This document shows, one piece after another, positions 8,439-15,704 of a DNA stretch of 64,000 bases. Origin of the DNA: Lichenibacterium ramalinae (lineage in GTDB: Bacteria > Pseudomonadota > Alphaproteobacteria > Rhizobiales > Beijerinckiaceae); contig NZ_QYBC01000017.1 in assembly GCF_004137085.1 (NCBI RefSeq), positions 1 to 64,000 of the forward strand, written 5' to 3'. How positions within the stretch are numbered: position 1 is the stretch's first letter; each line of letters begins with the position of its first letter. The notes beneath the pieces are model-generated. The model worked only from the letters and a program-made list of their open reading frames with translations. It made no database searches and was not told where the DNA came from. The position numbers and the translations under genes were made by a program.

Positions 8439-9451
8439 GGGACGGCCGGCGGGGCGCCGCCCTCTTCATCGTCCTCGTGTTCTCGGCCTTCCTCGCCGGC
8501 CTCGCGGCCGTGGCGACGCGCACCGCCACCAGCGGCGCCCGGGCCGCCGCGGCCTTCGCCGACGGCGTCCGGGCCGACGAACTCGGGCGCGGCGCCGGCG
8601 CGGCCCTGGCCTACCGACTCGCGACCGGGGACGCCGCTGCGCGCCGCGGCGGGGCGGTGGCGCTCCGCCTGCCGGGCGCCGACGTCACCATCGACTACCT
8701 GTCGGAATCGGCGCGGGTCGACGCCAACCTCGCGCCCGTGGCCCTCCTCGCCGCCCTCGCGGGCGCGGCCGGGGCCGACCCGGCCGAGGCCGAGGCGCTG
8801 GAGGCGCGCGTGACCCGGTTCCGGGCCGAAGCGGCGGCCCGCGCCGCCCCGCCGCCGGCTGCCGACGGCGGCGACGCGTCCCCGGCCGGCGGGCTCGCGG
8901 CGCTTCGGGCCGCCGTCGACGCCCTCGGCCCGGCGCGCAAGCCGCCGCCGACGGCGCAGCCCGCCGCCATCCACGACACCGCGGAGGTGGCGCAGGCCTG
9001 GGGCCTGTCCGACGCCCTGGCGCGCCGCCTGCTGCCGCTGCTCACCGTGTCCAACGGCACCGCCACGGTGGACCCCGTGCTGGCGGGACGCACCGTGGTG
9101 CTGGCCCTGGTGGGCGGGGACGAGCGGGCCGACGACTACCTGCAGCGCCGCCACCAGGGCTTCGCCGACAAGGATTCGGCCCTGGCGCTGCTGCCCGTGC
9201 CGTCGCGGGACTTCGTGGCCTTCAAGGACGTGGCGTCGGTGCGGGCCGTGGCCCGCGTCAGGCTGGCGGACCGGTTCGAGCGCCGCTACGAGATGATCCT
9301 GGCGCCGCCGCCCGGCCCCGCCGCCGGCACACCGGCACCGGGGGCAGGGGCGACCCCGGACGCGTCGCCGGCCGGGCAAGACCAGGGGCAGGCACAGGGG
9401 CAGGGCCGCCGGCCCGTCCCGGTCGTCGTGGCCTGGCGCAAGCTGCCGTGA
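8435..9451 (+). CDS. gspK: Type II secretion minor pseudopilin GspK
   Basis: Encodes 338 residues. A basic leader RDGRRG precedes AALFIVLVFSAFLAGLAAV; the prepilin site lacks Glu+5, as is normal for GspK. It then has the large domain expected of the pseudopilus cap protein, with the conserved early segment YLSESARVDANLAP that matches the GspK pattern (a D-x-N motif), and a Pro/Gly/Gln-rich tail. It starts in an ATGA overlap with the prepilin peptidase. Being separated from gspG-J on the opposite strand is unusual, since K normally follows J. Confidence 0.88.
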   Translation: MRDGRRGAALFIVLVFSAFLAGLAAVATRTATSGARAAAAFADGVRADELGRGAGAALAYRLATGDAAARRGGAVALRLPGADVTIDYLSESARVDANLAPVALLAALAGAAGADPAEAEALEARVTRFRAEAAARAAPPPAADGGDASPAGGLAALRAAVDALGPARKPPPTAQPAAIHDTAEVAQAWGLSDALARRLLPLLTVSNGTATVDPVLAGRTVVLALVGGDERADDYLQRRHQGFADKDSALALLPVPSRDFVAFKDVASVRAVARVRLADRFERRYEMILAPPPGPAAGTPAPGAGATPDASPAGQDQGQAQGQGRRPVPVVVAWRKLP

Positions 9452-9461
9452 CGGGGACGCC

Positions 9462-10544
9462 ATGCTGAACACGATCCGAGGCGCCTGGACGTGGTTCGTC
9501 GAAGGGCTCGTCGAAGCGCTGCTCCGCCTCGTCGACGCCACGCGGCGGTCGGCACCGCTGCGGATCGCCCTCGGCGACGGCGCCGGCGAGGTGACCACGG
9601 CCGGCGGCAGCCGCCTCGGCCGGCTGTCGGGCGAGGGGTCCGGCTTCTCCCCGCCCGACCTCGCCCGCCGCCTGTCGGGCGGGTCCGTCGACCTCGTCAT
9701 CCCGGATGGCTGGATGCAGCGACGCCAGCTCGAGCCCGTGGCGGTAGCCAGCCGGCCGTTCCTTGACGCCTTCGTGCGCCACCAGATCGAGCGGATCACG
9801 CCCTGGCGCGTCGCCGACGCGCATTACCGCATCCTGGACCGGCCGTTGCCGGACGACCCGGCGAGGCTCGCCGTCGCCGTCGCGGTGGTGCCCAAACGGC
9901 TCGTCGCCGAGCCGCTGGCGGCCCTGCAGCCCCTCCATCTCCGGGCGGTGCGGCTGCGCTGCGCCGGCGATGTCGCGGGAGCCCATGCGATCCCGGTCGG
10001 CGGCGGGCGGCCGCAGTTCGCCGCGCGCCTGCGGGCCGGCGTCGTCTGGGGACTGGCGGCTCTGGCCCTCGCCGTCGTCGGGTCCGTGGCGGTCTGCGAA
10101 TGGCAGGCGTCCCTCGTCCGCGACGACATCGACGCCCAGGACGCGGTGCTGGCGCAGCGCAAGGCCGTCATCGCCCGGGCGCGGCGCGGCGGCGATGCCG
10201 GAAGCGAAGCCGCGGCCGGGCTCCGGGCCCTGCGCGACGGCCGCAAGCCCGCCGTCGCGGTGCTCGACGCGCTCGCGGCGGCCCTGCCCGACTCGGCCCA
10301 CCTTTCGGCGCTGTCGATCGAGGCGGACCGCCTCACCGTGGCGGGCCTGTCGACCGCGCCTTCGGCCCTGGTGCCGGCGCTGGAAACCTCCGGCGCCTTC
10401 GCCGACGTGGCCTTCGGCGCCGCCACCACCCCGGCCGAGGGCGGCATCGGGGACCGGTTCAGCCTCGAGATGCGGATCGTGCCGCCGCGCAGCGACCACG
10501 GCGTTTCGCCGCCCGATGCCGCCCGGCCGGGAACGGGACCGTGA
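9462..10544 (+). CDS. gspL: Type II secretion protein GspL-like (PilN-type)
   Basis: Encodes 360 residues. A cytoplasmic actin-like part (about 1-185, including a DAFVRHQIERITPW segment typical of GspL/PilM-like proteins) is followed by one membrane helix (about 193-212) and a periplasmic PilN/GspL domain with a coiled segment (about 213-250) and a ferredoxin-like part. GspL links the GspE ATPase to GspM in the inner membrane. It is 10 bases after gspK and its stop overlaps the gspM GTG start. Confidence 0.85.
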   Translation: MLNTIRGAWTWFVEGLVEALLRLVDATRRSAPLRIALGDGAGEVTTAGGSRLGRLSGEGSGFSPPDLARRLSGGSVDLVIPDGWMQRRQLEPVAVASRPFLDAFVRHQIERITPWRVADAHYRILDRPLPDDPARLAVAVAVVPKRLVAEPLAALQPLHLRAVRLRCAGDVAGAHAIPVGGGRPQFAARLRAGVVWGLAALALAVVGSVAVCEWQASLVRDDIDAQDAVLAQRKAVIARARRGGDAGSEAAAGLRALRDGRKPAVAVLDALAAALPDSAHLSALSIEADRLTVAGLSTAPSALVPALETSGAFADVAFGAATTPAEGGIGDRFSLEMRIVPPRSDHGVSPPDAARPGTGP

Positions 10545-11149
10545 CGGCCCGTCCCCCCCTCGTCACGCTCGGCCGTCCGCTCGGCGCCGCGCTGCTGCTC
10601 GGGCTGCTCGCCCTGGTCGGCCTGTCCGCCGTGGCGGTGGGCTGGGCCGATCTCGCCGCCGCGACGGCGGAGCGCGACGCCAAGGCCGACCTGCTCGAGC
10701 GCGGCGCCGCGGCGGGCCGCAGGGGCGGTCCCGCGAAGCTCGCCACGCCCGCCGCGGATCCCTTCGTGGCGGCGGACTCCCCGACGCTGGCGGCCGCCAG
10801 GGTCGACGCCGACCTGCGGACGCTGGCGGCGGCGTCCGGGTTGTCGCTGCGGGCGAGCCGTGCCGAGGTCAAGCCCGCCGAAACCGCGGGCACGCCCGAC
10901 CCTTGGACCCGGATCGAGGTGCAAGCCTCGGTCGAGGGGCAGAACGACGCCCTGCAGGCATTCCTGGTGAAGCTGGAGACGGGGCTGCCCGTGGTGCTGG
11001 TCGACGGCCTGTCGGTCGAGCCCGCCGAAGCCGAGGCCGGCGGCGCCGCCGACCCGCAGGCGCCGCGCCTGCACGCCAGCCTGACGCTGGCGGCCTTCTG
11101 GCGGCCGTCGCAGAAACCGGGGACCGCAGCCGCGCCGCCGACCCGCTGA
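10541..11149 (+). CDS. gspM: Type II secretion protein GspM-like
   Basis: Encodes 202 residues from a GTG overlapping the gspL stop (GTGA). One N-terminal membrane helix (about 12-33) is followed by a coiled segment (ATAERDAKADLLERG) and a ferredoxin-like periplasmic domain with a run resembling GspM (LRTLAAASGLSLRASRAEV, then IEVQASVEGQNDALQAFLVKLE). It pairs with GspL in the assembly platform. The start was chosen for the overlap and because it places the helix at the N-terminus. A perfect 12-bp hairpin follows the stop. Confidence 0.85.
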   Translation: MTARPPLVTLGRPLGAALLLGLLALVGLSAVAVGWADLAAATAERDAKADLLERGAAAGRRGGPAKLATPAADPFVAADSPTLAAARVDADLRTLAAASGLSLRASRAEVKPAETAGTPDPWTRIEVQASVEGQNDALQAFLVKLETGLPVVLVDGLSVEPAEAEAGGAADPQAPRLHASLTLAAFWRPSQKPGTAAAPPTR

Positions 11150-11156
11150 TGAAGCT

Positions 11157-11185
11157 CCGGCCCGTGTCTGGACGACACGGGCCGG
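11157..11185 (+). terminator. Perfect 12-bp hairpin after gspM
   Basis: Arms ccggcccgtgtc (11157-11168) and gacacgggccgg (11174-11185) with a 5-base loop start 8 bases past the gspM stop. No T-run follows, so it may stop transcription only partly or protect the 3' end. Confidence 0.6.
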
Positions 11186-11261
11186 ATGGAGAACGAAGCG
11201 TTTGCGGACGGCCGGCGTCGCAGTGGAACTCCGACGCCGGCGATACGAACCCCTGGGTGAC

Positions 11262-11352
11262 GGCTCCGTCGGAACCGCCTGGGCGGTTCCGAGCCGAAGG
11301 GACCGCCCTCGGTCCGCGGCTGGAGCGGGTTCGCCGAGGGCGAAAGCGCTCT
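11262..11352 (+). repeat. Dispersed intergenic repeat, copy B
   Basis: Second copy of the family seen at 105-207. It contains a perfect palindromic hairpin (ggaaccgcc at 11271-11279, ggcggttcc at 11282-11290), the block gttccgagccga shared almost exactly with copy C, and the closing module ctggagcgggttcgccgagg...gcgctct (11320-11352). It lies between convergent gspM and the ferritin-like gene and even supplies the last gene's stop codon region (ctag). With copy A it brackets the T2SS cluster in the same orientation. Confidence 0.6.
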
Positions 11353-12307
11353 AGCCGCCGGTGGCCTTGAGCAGCGCGGAGAAGCCCGGGCCGCCGTTGG
11401 CGCCTTCGGGGAAGAACACGCCCTTGGACGCGTTCACGCCGCCGTAGACGACATTGAGGACCTGGCGCGGCGTGCGGGCGAAGACGAGCCCGTTGGCGTC
11501 GGCCGGGGTGATGTTGGCCGGGGACGGGAAGCCGCCGGCGAGCGTGCTCTGGTCGGCGCCGATGGCCTGGTCGTCCTGGGCGCCCGACAGGGTGGCGCGG
11601 AGCTTGGAGATCAGGGCCGTGGCGTTGTTGAAGAACTGGTTCTGCTGGGAGAACAGCAGGGTCCGGATCGTCGCGGCATGGTAGGCCTCGACGGCCAGGA
11701 TGCTGGCGGCGGCGCCGAGGTAGGTCTTGTTGGTGATGAAGGGCGCCGCGCCGTTGTAGGCGGTGGTGCCGACGTCCTCGAAGACATAGGCGGCGAGCAG
11801 GAAGCTGAAGTCGTCGGCGTAGGGGTTGAAGCCCGACGGCAGGCCGGCGGCGGCGGCGAGGGCCGTGAAGGACGAGTCGAGCGAGATGATGGGCTCGGCC
11901 ACGGCTTTGCTGCCGAGGGCGCTCTTCAGGAAGATGACGTGGTTCTTCTCGTCGTTGGCGATCTCGGCGGCGATGTTCTGCACCACCGTGTTCTTGAACG
12001 GCACCTTGCTGCCGCCGCGGACACCGCCGCCCTGCGTGCCGATGCCGCCGGTCAGCGACGCGTCGAGGCCGACGCCGTAGACGGCGCGCTGGTAGAATTC
12101 CGCCTCGAGGTACTCGAGGTTCAAGGCGAAGTTCAGGATGGCGACGTCAAAGTCGGCGGTCTGGGCCTGGGCCTCGCCCGACGTGACGGTGGCGAGGGCG
12201 GCCAGGGCGGTGCCCATGCCGGCCGTCTTCAGGAAGGCCCGACGTCCCGCTTCGAGGTTGATGGGACGCTGGCTGCCGGCGCCGTCGTGCTGCTCTTGGT
12301 CAGACAT
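11351..12307 (-). CDS. Ferritin-like (Ferritin_2 / desiccation-related type) protein with Tat signal
   Basis: Encodes 318 residues. The Tat-type signal RRAFLKTAG (22-30) with a hydrophobic stretch ends in AQAQ near 48, so it is exported folded. The mature part is a four-helix ferritin-like bundle with candidate carboxylate/His ligands E65, E68 and E70 (EYLEAEFY), E115/E120/H123 (EIANDEKNH), E177 and E207/H210 (EAYH). This matches the Ferritin_2 family, whose members include plant desiccation-related proteins; the enzymatic activity is unknown. It sits between gspM and a GspC/N-like gene, so it is a plausible T2SS cargo (inference). Confidence 0.85.
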   Translation of the reverse strand: MSDQEQHDGAGSQRPINLEAGRRAFLKTAGMGTALAALATVTSGEAQAQTADFDVAILNFALNLEYLEAEFYQRAVYGVGLDASLTGGIGTQGGGVRGGSKVPFKNTVVQNIAAEIANDEKNHVIFLKSALGSKAVAEPIISLDSSFTALAAAAGLPSGFNPYADDFSFLLAAYVFEDVGTTAYNGAAPFITNKTYLGAAASILAVEAYHAATIRTLLFSQQNQFFNNATALISKLRATLSGAQDDQAIGADQSTLAGGFPSPANITPADANGLVFARTPRQVLNVVYGGVNASKGVFFPEGANGGPGFSALLKATGG

Positions 12308-12552
12308 GATGATCTCTTTCCCCCTGATACTTCCGTTCGGTGCGGCGTGTCCGCCCGCCACCGCTGAATGTCCGTGCCCCACACTTAGGCTAGAGCGGGA
12401 AACGCGCCCGGCAAGATGCTGGCGGAACCGCGGCTGAATTCTGTGGGGCGCGTCGCCGACCGTGGCAATTCTGCATCGGCGGCGCCGGCGTCGCGCCCGG
12501 CCCGGCGGCATGCTATGCAGGGCCGTCCGAAACCCTGTGCGGAGCCTTCCCG

Positions 12553-12996
12553 ATGCCGTCTGTCGCGATCGGCCGCGCCGTCCGGGCCGCGGCGACGAGC
12601 CTCGCCGGGGCGGCGATCGTGTCGGCCGCGCTCGCCGGCGCCGGTCCCGCGGCGGCGCGGGCCGCCGAGCCGGACGGCTTCGCCGCCATGGTGGACCGCC
12701 CCCTCTTTTCGCCGACGCGGCGCCCGCCGCCCGCACCGATCGCCATGCCGCCCGTCGCCGCGGCGCCGCCCGCCCCGCCGGCCCCGGCGATGCCCGATGT
12801 CGCGTTGAGCGGCGTCATCGCGGGCGGTGGCGGGGGGGTGGTGCTGCTGCGCCGCCCGCAGGATGCCGCGCCGATCCGCCTCCGCCTCGGCGGCCAGGTG
12901 GACGGCTGGACCCTCGCCGAGATCCGGCCGCGTGCGGTCGTGCTGCGGCGCGACGACCGCGCCGTCACGGTCGACCTCCCGGCGGCGGCGCATTAG
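12553..12996 (+). CDS. T2SS GspC/GspN-like HR-domain protein
   Basis: Encodes 147 residues: a signal/anchor helix (about 8-37), then DRPLFSPTRRPP (48-59), the hallmark of the GspC homology region also seen in GspN-like proteins, a Pro/Ala linker (60-80), and a small beta domain with LSGVIAGGGGGVVLLRR and LGGQVDGWTLAEIRPRAVVLRR. There is no PDZ domain. In the T2SS the HR domain of GspC contacts the secretin N0 domain, so this is the likely link between platform and pore. It is the only C-like candidate here, although separated from gspM by the ferritin-like gene. Confidence 0.75.
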   Translation: MPSVAIGRAVRAAATSLAGAAIVSAALAGAGPAAARAAEPDGFAAMVDRPLFSPTRRPPPAPIAMPPVAAAPPAPPAPAMPDVALSGVIAGGGGGVVLLRRPQDAAPIRLRLGGQVDGWTLAEIRPRAVVLRRDDRAVTVDLPAAAH

Positions 12997-13053
12997 GCTG
13001 GCGGCCCTCCCGCGGGACGGCGCGCGCGGAGACCGCCGCCGCCGCCGCGGGCG

Positions 13054-13521
13054 TCACAGCCCGAGGTCGCTCAGCCCGGGATGGTCGGCTGGGCGGGGGC
13101 CGGACGGCCAATGGAACTTGCGGTCCCGCTCGGCGATCGGCAGGTCGTTGATGGACGCGATCCGTCGCGCCATGAGGCCGCGCGCGTCGAAGGCCCAGTT
13201 CTCGTTGCCGTAGGAGCGGAACCAGTCGCCCGCAGCGTCGTGCCATTCGTAGGCGAAGCGCACCGCGATCCTGTCGTCCGTGTAGGCCCACAACTCCTTG
13301 ATGAGCCGGTAGTCGCGTTCGCGGTCCCATTTGCGCGACAGGAAGGCCGCGATGGCGTCCCGCCCGGCGAAGAATTCGGCGCGGTTCCGCCAAGCGCTGT
13401 CTTCCGTGTAGGCGAGGGACACGGCGGCAGGGTCGCGCCCGTTCCAGGCATCCTCGGCGCGGCGCACCTTCAGGGCGGCGGTTTCGGCGGTGAAGGGGGG
13501 CAGGGGCGGGCGCTCGGACAT
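13054..13521 (-). CDS. NTF2-like protein, DUF1348 family
   Basis: Encodes 155 residues from the ATG at 13521. The family core is clear: [36 protein letters not shown]-like [13 protein letters not shown] and [21 protein letters not shown], ending with the [15 protein letters not shown] segment. NTF2-like cone folds bind small ligands or act as small enzymes; no function is established for this subfamily. It stands alone, convergent with the GspC/N-like gene. The upstream ATG at 13602 would add 27 Pro/Arg-rich residues and was not used. Confidence 0.85.
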   Translation of the reverse strand: MSERPPLPPFTAETAALKVRRAEDAWNGRDPAAVSLAYTEDSAWRNRAEFFAGRDAIAAFLSRKWDRERDYRLIKELWAYTDDRIAVRFAYEWHDAAGDWFRSYGNENWAFDARGLMARRIASINDLPIAERDRKFHWPSGPRPADHPGLSDLGL

Positions 13522-13753
13522 GGGGGCTCCAGGCGGGAGGGACGGCCCGATGATGGCGCATCCCGGCCGCGGGGCAAGCGGGGTGCGGGCGGGCGTTCGC
13601 ACCTTCTTAACCCTGATGGACGATGGTCGGTCATCGCTTCTCGACGCTTAACCGAATCACCCGACCCGACGCTGGAAACGACACCGCCGATCGTTGCGTG
13701 CATGGCGACGCGGTCTCTCCCCACGCCGATCGAACCGACCGCGGACCCGAGCC

Positions 13754-14173
13754 ATGGGCATCCATCCCGAATTCACGTCCTTCGAGCGCCGGTCCGCCAA
13801 CCTGGACGAGGCCCGGCGTACCATGTGGCTCTGGGCGGAGCCCATCGTCATCGACCGTGCCGTCGACGTCTACGCGCGCCTCGTCGACGAGACCGGGACG
13901 GTGGCGATGGCGCGCAAGCACTGCCGGCTGTGGCGCGCCGTTCTGCTCGAGCCGACCGCGACCGTATCGCCCGTGATCGATGACCTGCGGCGCGCCGCCC
14001 ACGGCCTCGGGCTGCCCGACACGCTCGTCGAGGACGTCAACGACCTGATCCTCGAAGAACTCGTCGACATCGTCATGAGCCGCTACCGCACGTCCCGCAA
14101 CAGCGCCAAGGCCTTCAGCATGGTGTTGATGACGGCGACCTCCTGCCTGGGCAGCGTCCGCTTTTCCGTCTGA
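13754..14173 (+). CDS. Uncharacterised helical protein
   Basis: Encodes 139 residues from the ATG at 13754; a start 60 bases earlier would add an Arg-rich leader. The sequence is predicted mostly helical (for example ARRTMWLWAEPIVIDRAVDVYARLV and TLVEDVNDLILEELVDIVMSRY), has no signal or membrane segment, and includes one His and two Cys. The family was not recognised. It could be a small all-helical sensor or adaptor, but nothing in the neighbourhood tests that. It precedes the MBL-fold hydrolase gene on the same strand by 138 bases. Confidence 0.6.
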   Translation: MGIHPEFTSFERRSANLDEARRTMWLWAEPIVIDRAVDVYARLVDETGTVAMARKHCRLWRAVLLEPTATVSPVIDDLRRAAHGLGLPDTLVEDVNDLILEELVDIVMSRYRTSRNSAKAFSMVLMTATSCLGSVRFSV

Positions 14174-14311
14174 CAATTGTCGCCTTCCACCGTCGGACGA
14201 CTTGCGCAACGCTTCGGGTTGCGCGACCATCCCGCTACGGCCGAACGAGACCGGTCTCGGACCGGCTGCCGGGTGGAAGAATGCGATCCATGGCGCGACG
14301 GTGGCTTCACC

Positions 14312-15307
14312 ATGATGCCTGAGCGGGTTGTCGGCGGGGACGATGGCCTGTCGGTGCGGTTCTGGGGGACGCGCGGCTCGCTTCCCATGCCGGGCTCCGA
14401 CACGATCGTGTACGGCGGCAACACCTGCTGCGTCGAGGTGCGGCTCGGCGACCGTCTCTTCGTGGTGGATGCCGGCAGCGGCTTCGAGGCGGCCGGGCGC
14501 GCCCTGGCGCTGCTCGGTTCCGGCTCCGGCCGGGTCGACCTTCTGCTCAGCCACCTCCATCACGACCACATTTCGGGGCTTCCGTTCTTCGCGCCCATCC
14601 TGAAGGGCCCGGGCGAACTCCGCGTCTTCTGCGGCAACCTCGGCGGCGAGAGCGCCGCGGCCGCCTTCGGCACGATGTTCGCCCCGCCGCTCTTCCCCGT
14701 GACGCTGGATGTGCTGCCGGGCCACATCGCCCACGTCGGGTTCCGCGCCGGCGAAACCCTGACCTTCGAGGACGGCGTCTCTGTCGCCACCTGCCCGCTG
14801 CGCCACCCGGGCGGCGCCACCGCCTACAGGTTCGACCACGGCGGGCGCAGCGTCTGCTACGTTTCGGACATGGAACACGTCGACACCGGCCCCGACGCGG
14901 ACGTCGTGGCCTTCTGCCGCGGCGCCGACCTCGTCATCTACGATGCGATGTTCACCGAGGCCGAACTGTCGCGGTGCCGCGGCTGGGGACATTCCACCTG
15001 GAACGCCGGCGTGGACCTGTGCCGCGCCGCGGGCGCCGAAGCCCTGGCGGCCTTCCACCACCACAAGGGCCACGACGACGCGGCCCTGGCCGCCATCGAG
15101 GCCGAACTGGCGGAGGCGCTGCCCGGCTCCTTCGTGGCGCGGGAAGGGCAGACGCTGACGTTTCCGGCGCGCCGGTCGCGGGAGGGCGGCGGGCTCGTGT
15201 CGGCGCGCGGCGGCCGGCGACGGACCGGGGAACCGCCGGAAGCGCGGCTGCCGGGCGCCCGATCGCCGGCCGGCCGCGTCAAGAACCCGCATTTCGAACA
15301 CGGCTGA
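14312..15307 (+). CDS. MBL-fold metallo-hydrolase (cyclic phosphodiesterase-like)
   Basis: Encodes about 331 residues. The start FWGTRGSLPMPG, then VYGGNTCCVEV, belongs to the phosphoribosyl-cyclic-phosphodiesterase/PDE-like branch of the beta-lactamase fold. The zinc motif HLHHDHISG lies at about 81-89; further ligands are in CPLRHPGG, SDMEHVDTG and a late histidine (HHHKGHDD). The last 45 residues are Arg/Gly-rich and look like a non-conserved tail reaching toward repeat copy C. Substrate unknown. The ATG at 14312 was preferred to a TTG at 14177 because conserved sequence begins right after it. Confidence 0.85.
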   Translation: MMPERVVGGDDGLSVRFWGTRGSLPMPGSDTIVYGGNTCCVEVRLGDRLFVVDAGSGFEAAGRALALLGSGSGRVDLLLSHLHHDHISGLPFFAPILKGPGELRVFCGNLGGESAAAAFGTMFAPPLFPVTLDVLPGHIAHVGFRAGETLTFEDGVSVATCPLRHPGGATAYRFDHGGRSVCYVSDMEHVDTGPDADVVAFCRGADLVIYDAMFTEAELSRCRGWGHSTWNAGVDLCRAAGAEALAAFHHHKGHDDAALAAIEAELAEALPGSFVAREGQTLTFPARRSREGGGLVSARGGRRRTGEPPEARLPGARSPAGRVKNPHFEHG

Positions 15308-15486
15308 CAGCGCGTGAACCGATGCCCTTCTGTTCGGAACCGAAGAGGAATTCCGCACCGATTCCGGAGGGGCTTCGGGCACGGGTCTGGTACGGTGACG
15401 AAGGTAGGGGCCGCGCCGCCGCGCCGGATGGGACGTTCGGCCGGTGTCCCGCCCTGTCGGCGGGGCGCGCCGGAACGGCGCCACAT

Positions 15487-15700
15487 GTAGAGTACGATCG
15501 GCTTTCTCCGAGTCGCCTCGGCGGTTCCAAGCCGACCGAACGGTTCTCGATCGGGAGCCGGAGCGTAGGCGCCGAAACCGCGCGCGACCGCTCGTTCATC
15601 GGCCCGACAGCCGTCTTGGGCGATGGTCCGGCGCGGCTCCGGTTTCGGTGGGGCGGTGCATTCTGGTGCTGGAGCGGGTTCGCCGGGGGCGGTGGCGCTG
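15487..15700 (+). repeat. Dispersed intergenic repeat, copy C (longer)
   Basis: Third copy of the family. It opens with gtagagtacgatcggctttc (compare copy A), has the block ggcggttccaagccga (15520s, compare copy B) and closes at 15669-15700 with ctggagcgggttcgccgggg. About 120 extra bases lie between these parts. It fills the gap between the hydrolase gene and the ClC gene. The rest of 15308-15486 shows no gene. Confidence 0.55.
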
Positions 15701-15704
15701 CGGC

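Noticed and set aside
12390-12440. ctagagcgggaaacgcgcccgg as a partial fourth repeat copy
   Set aside because: Only about ten bases match the family, too few to separate from chance in GC-rich DNA.
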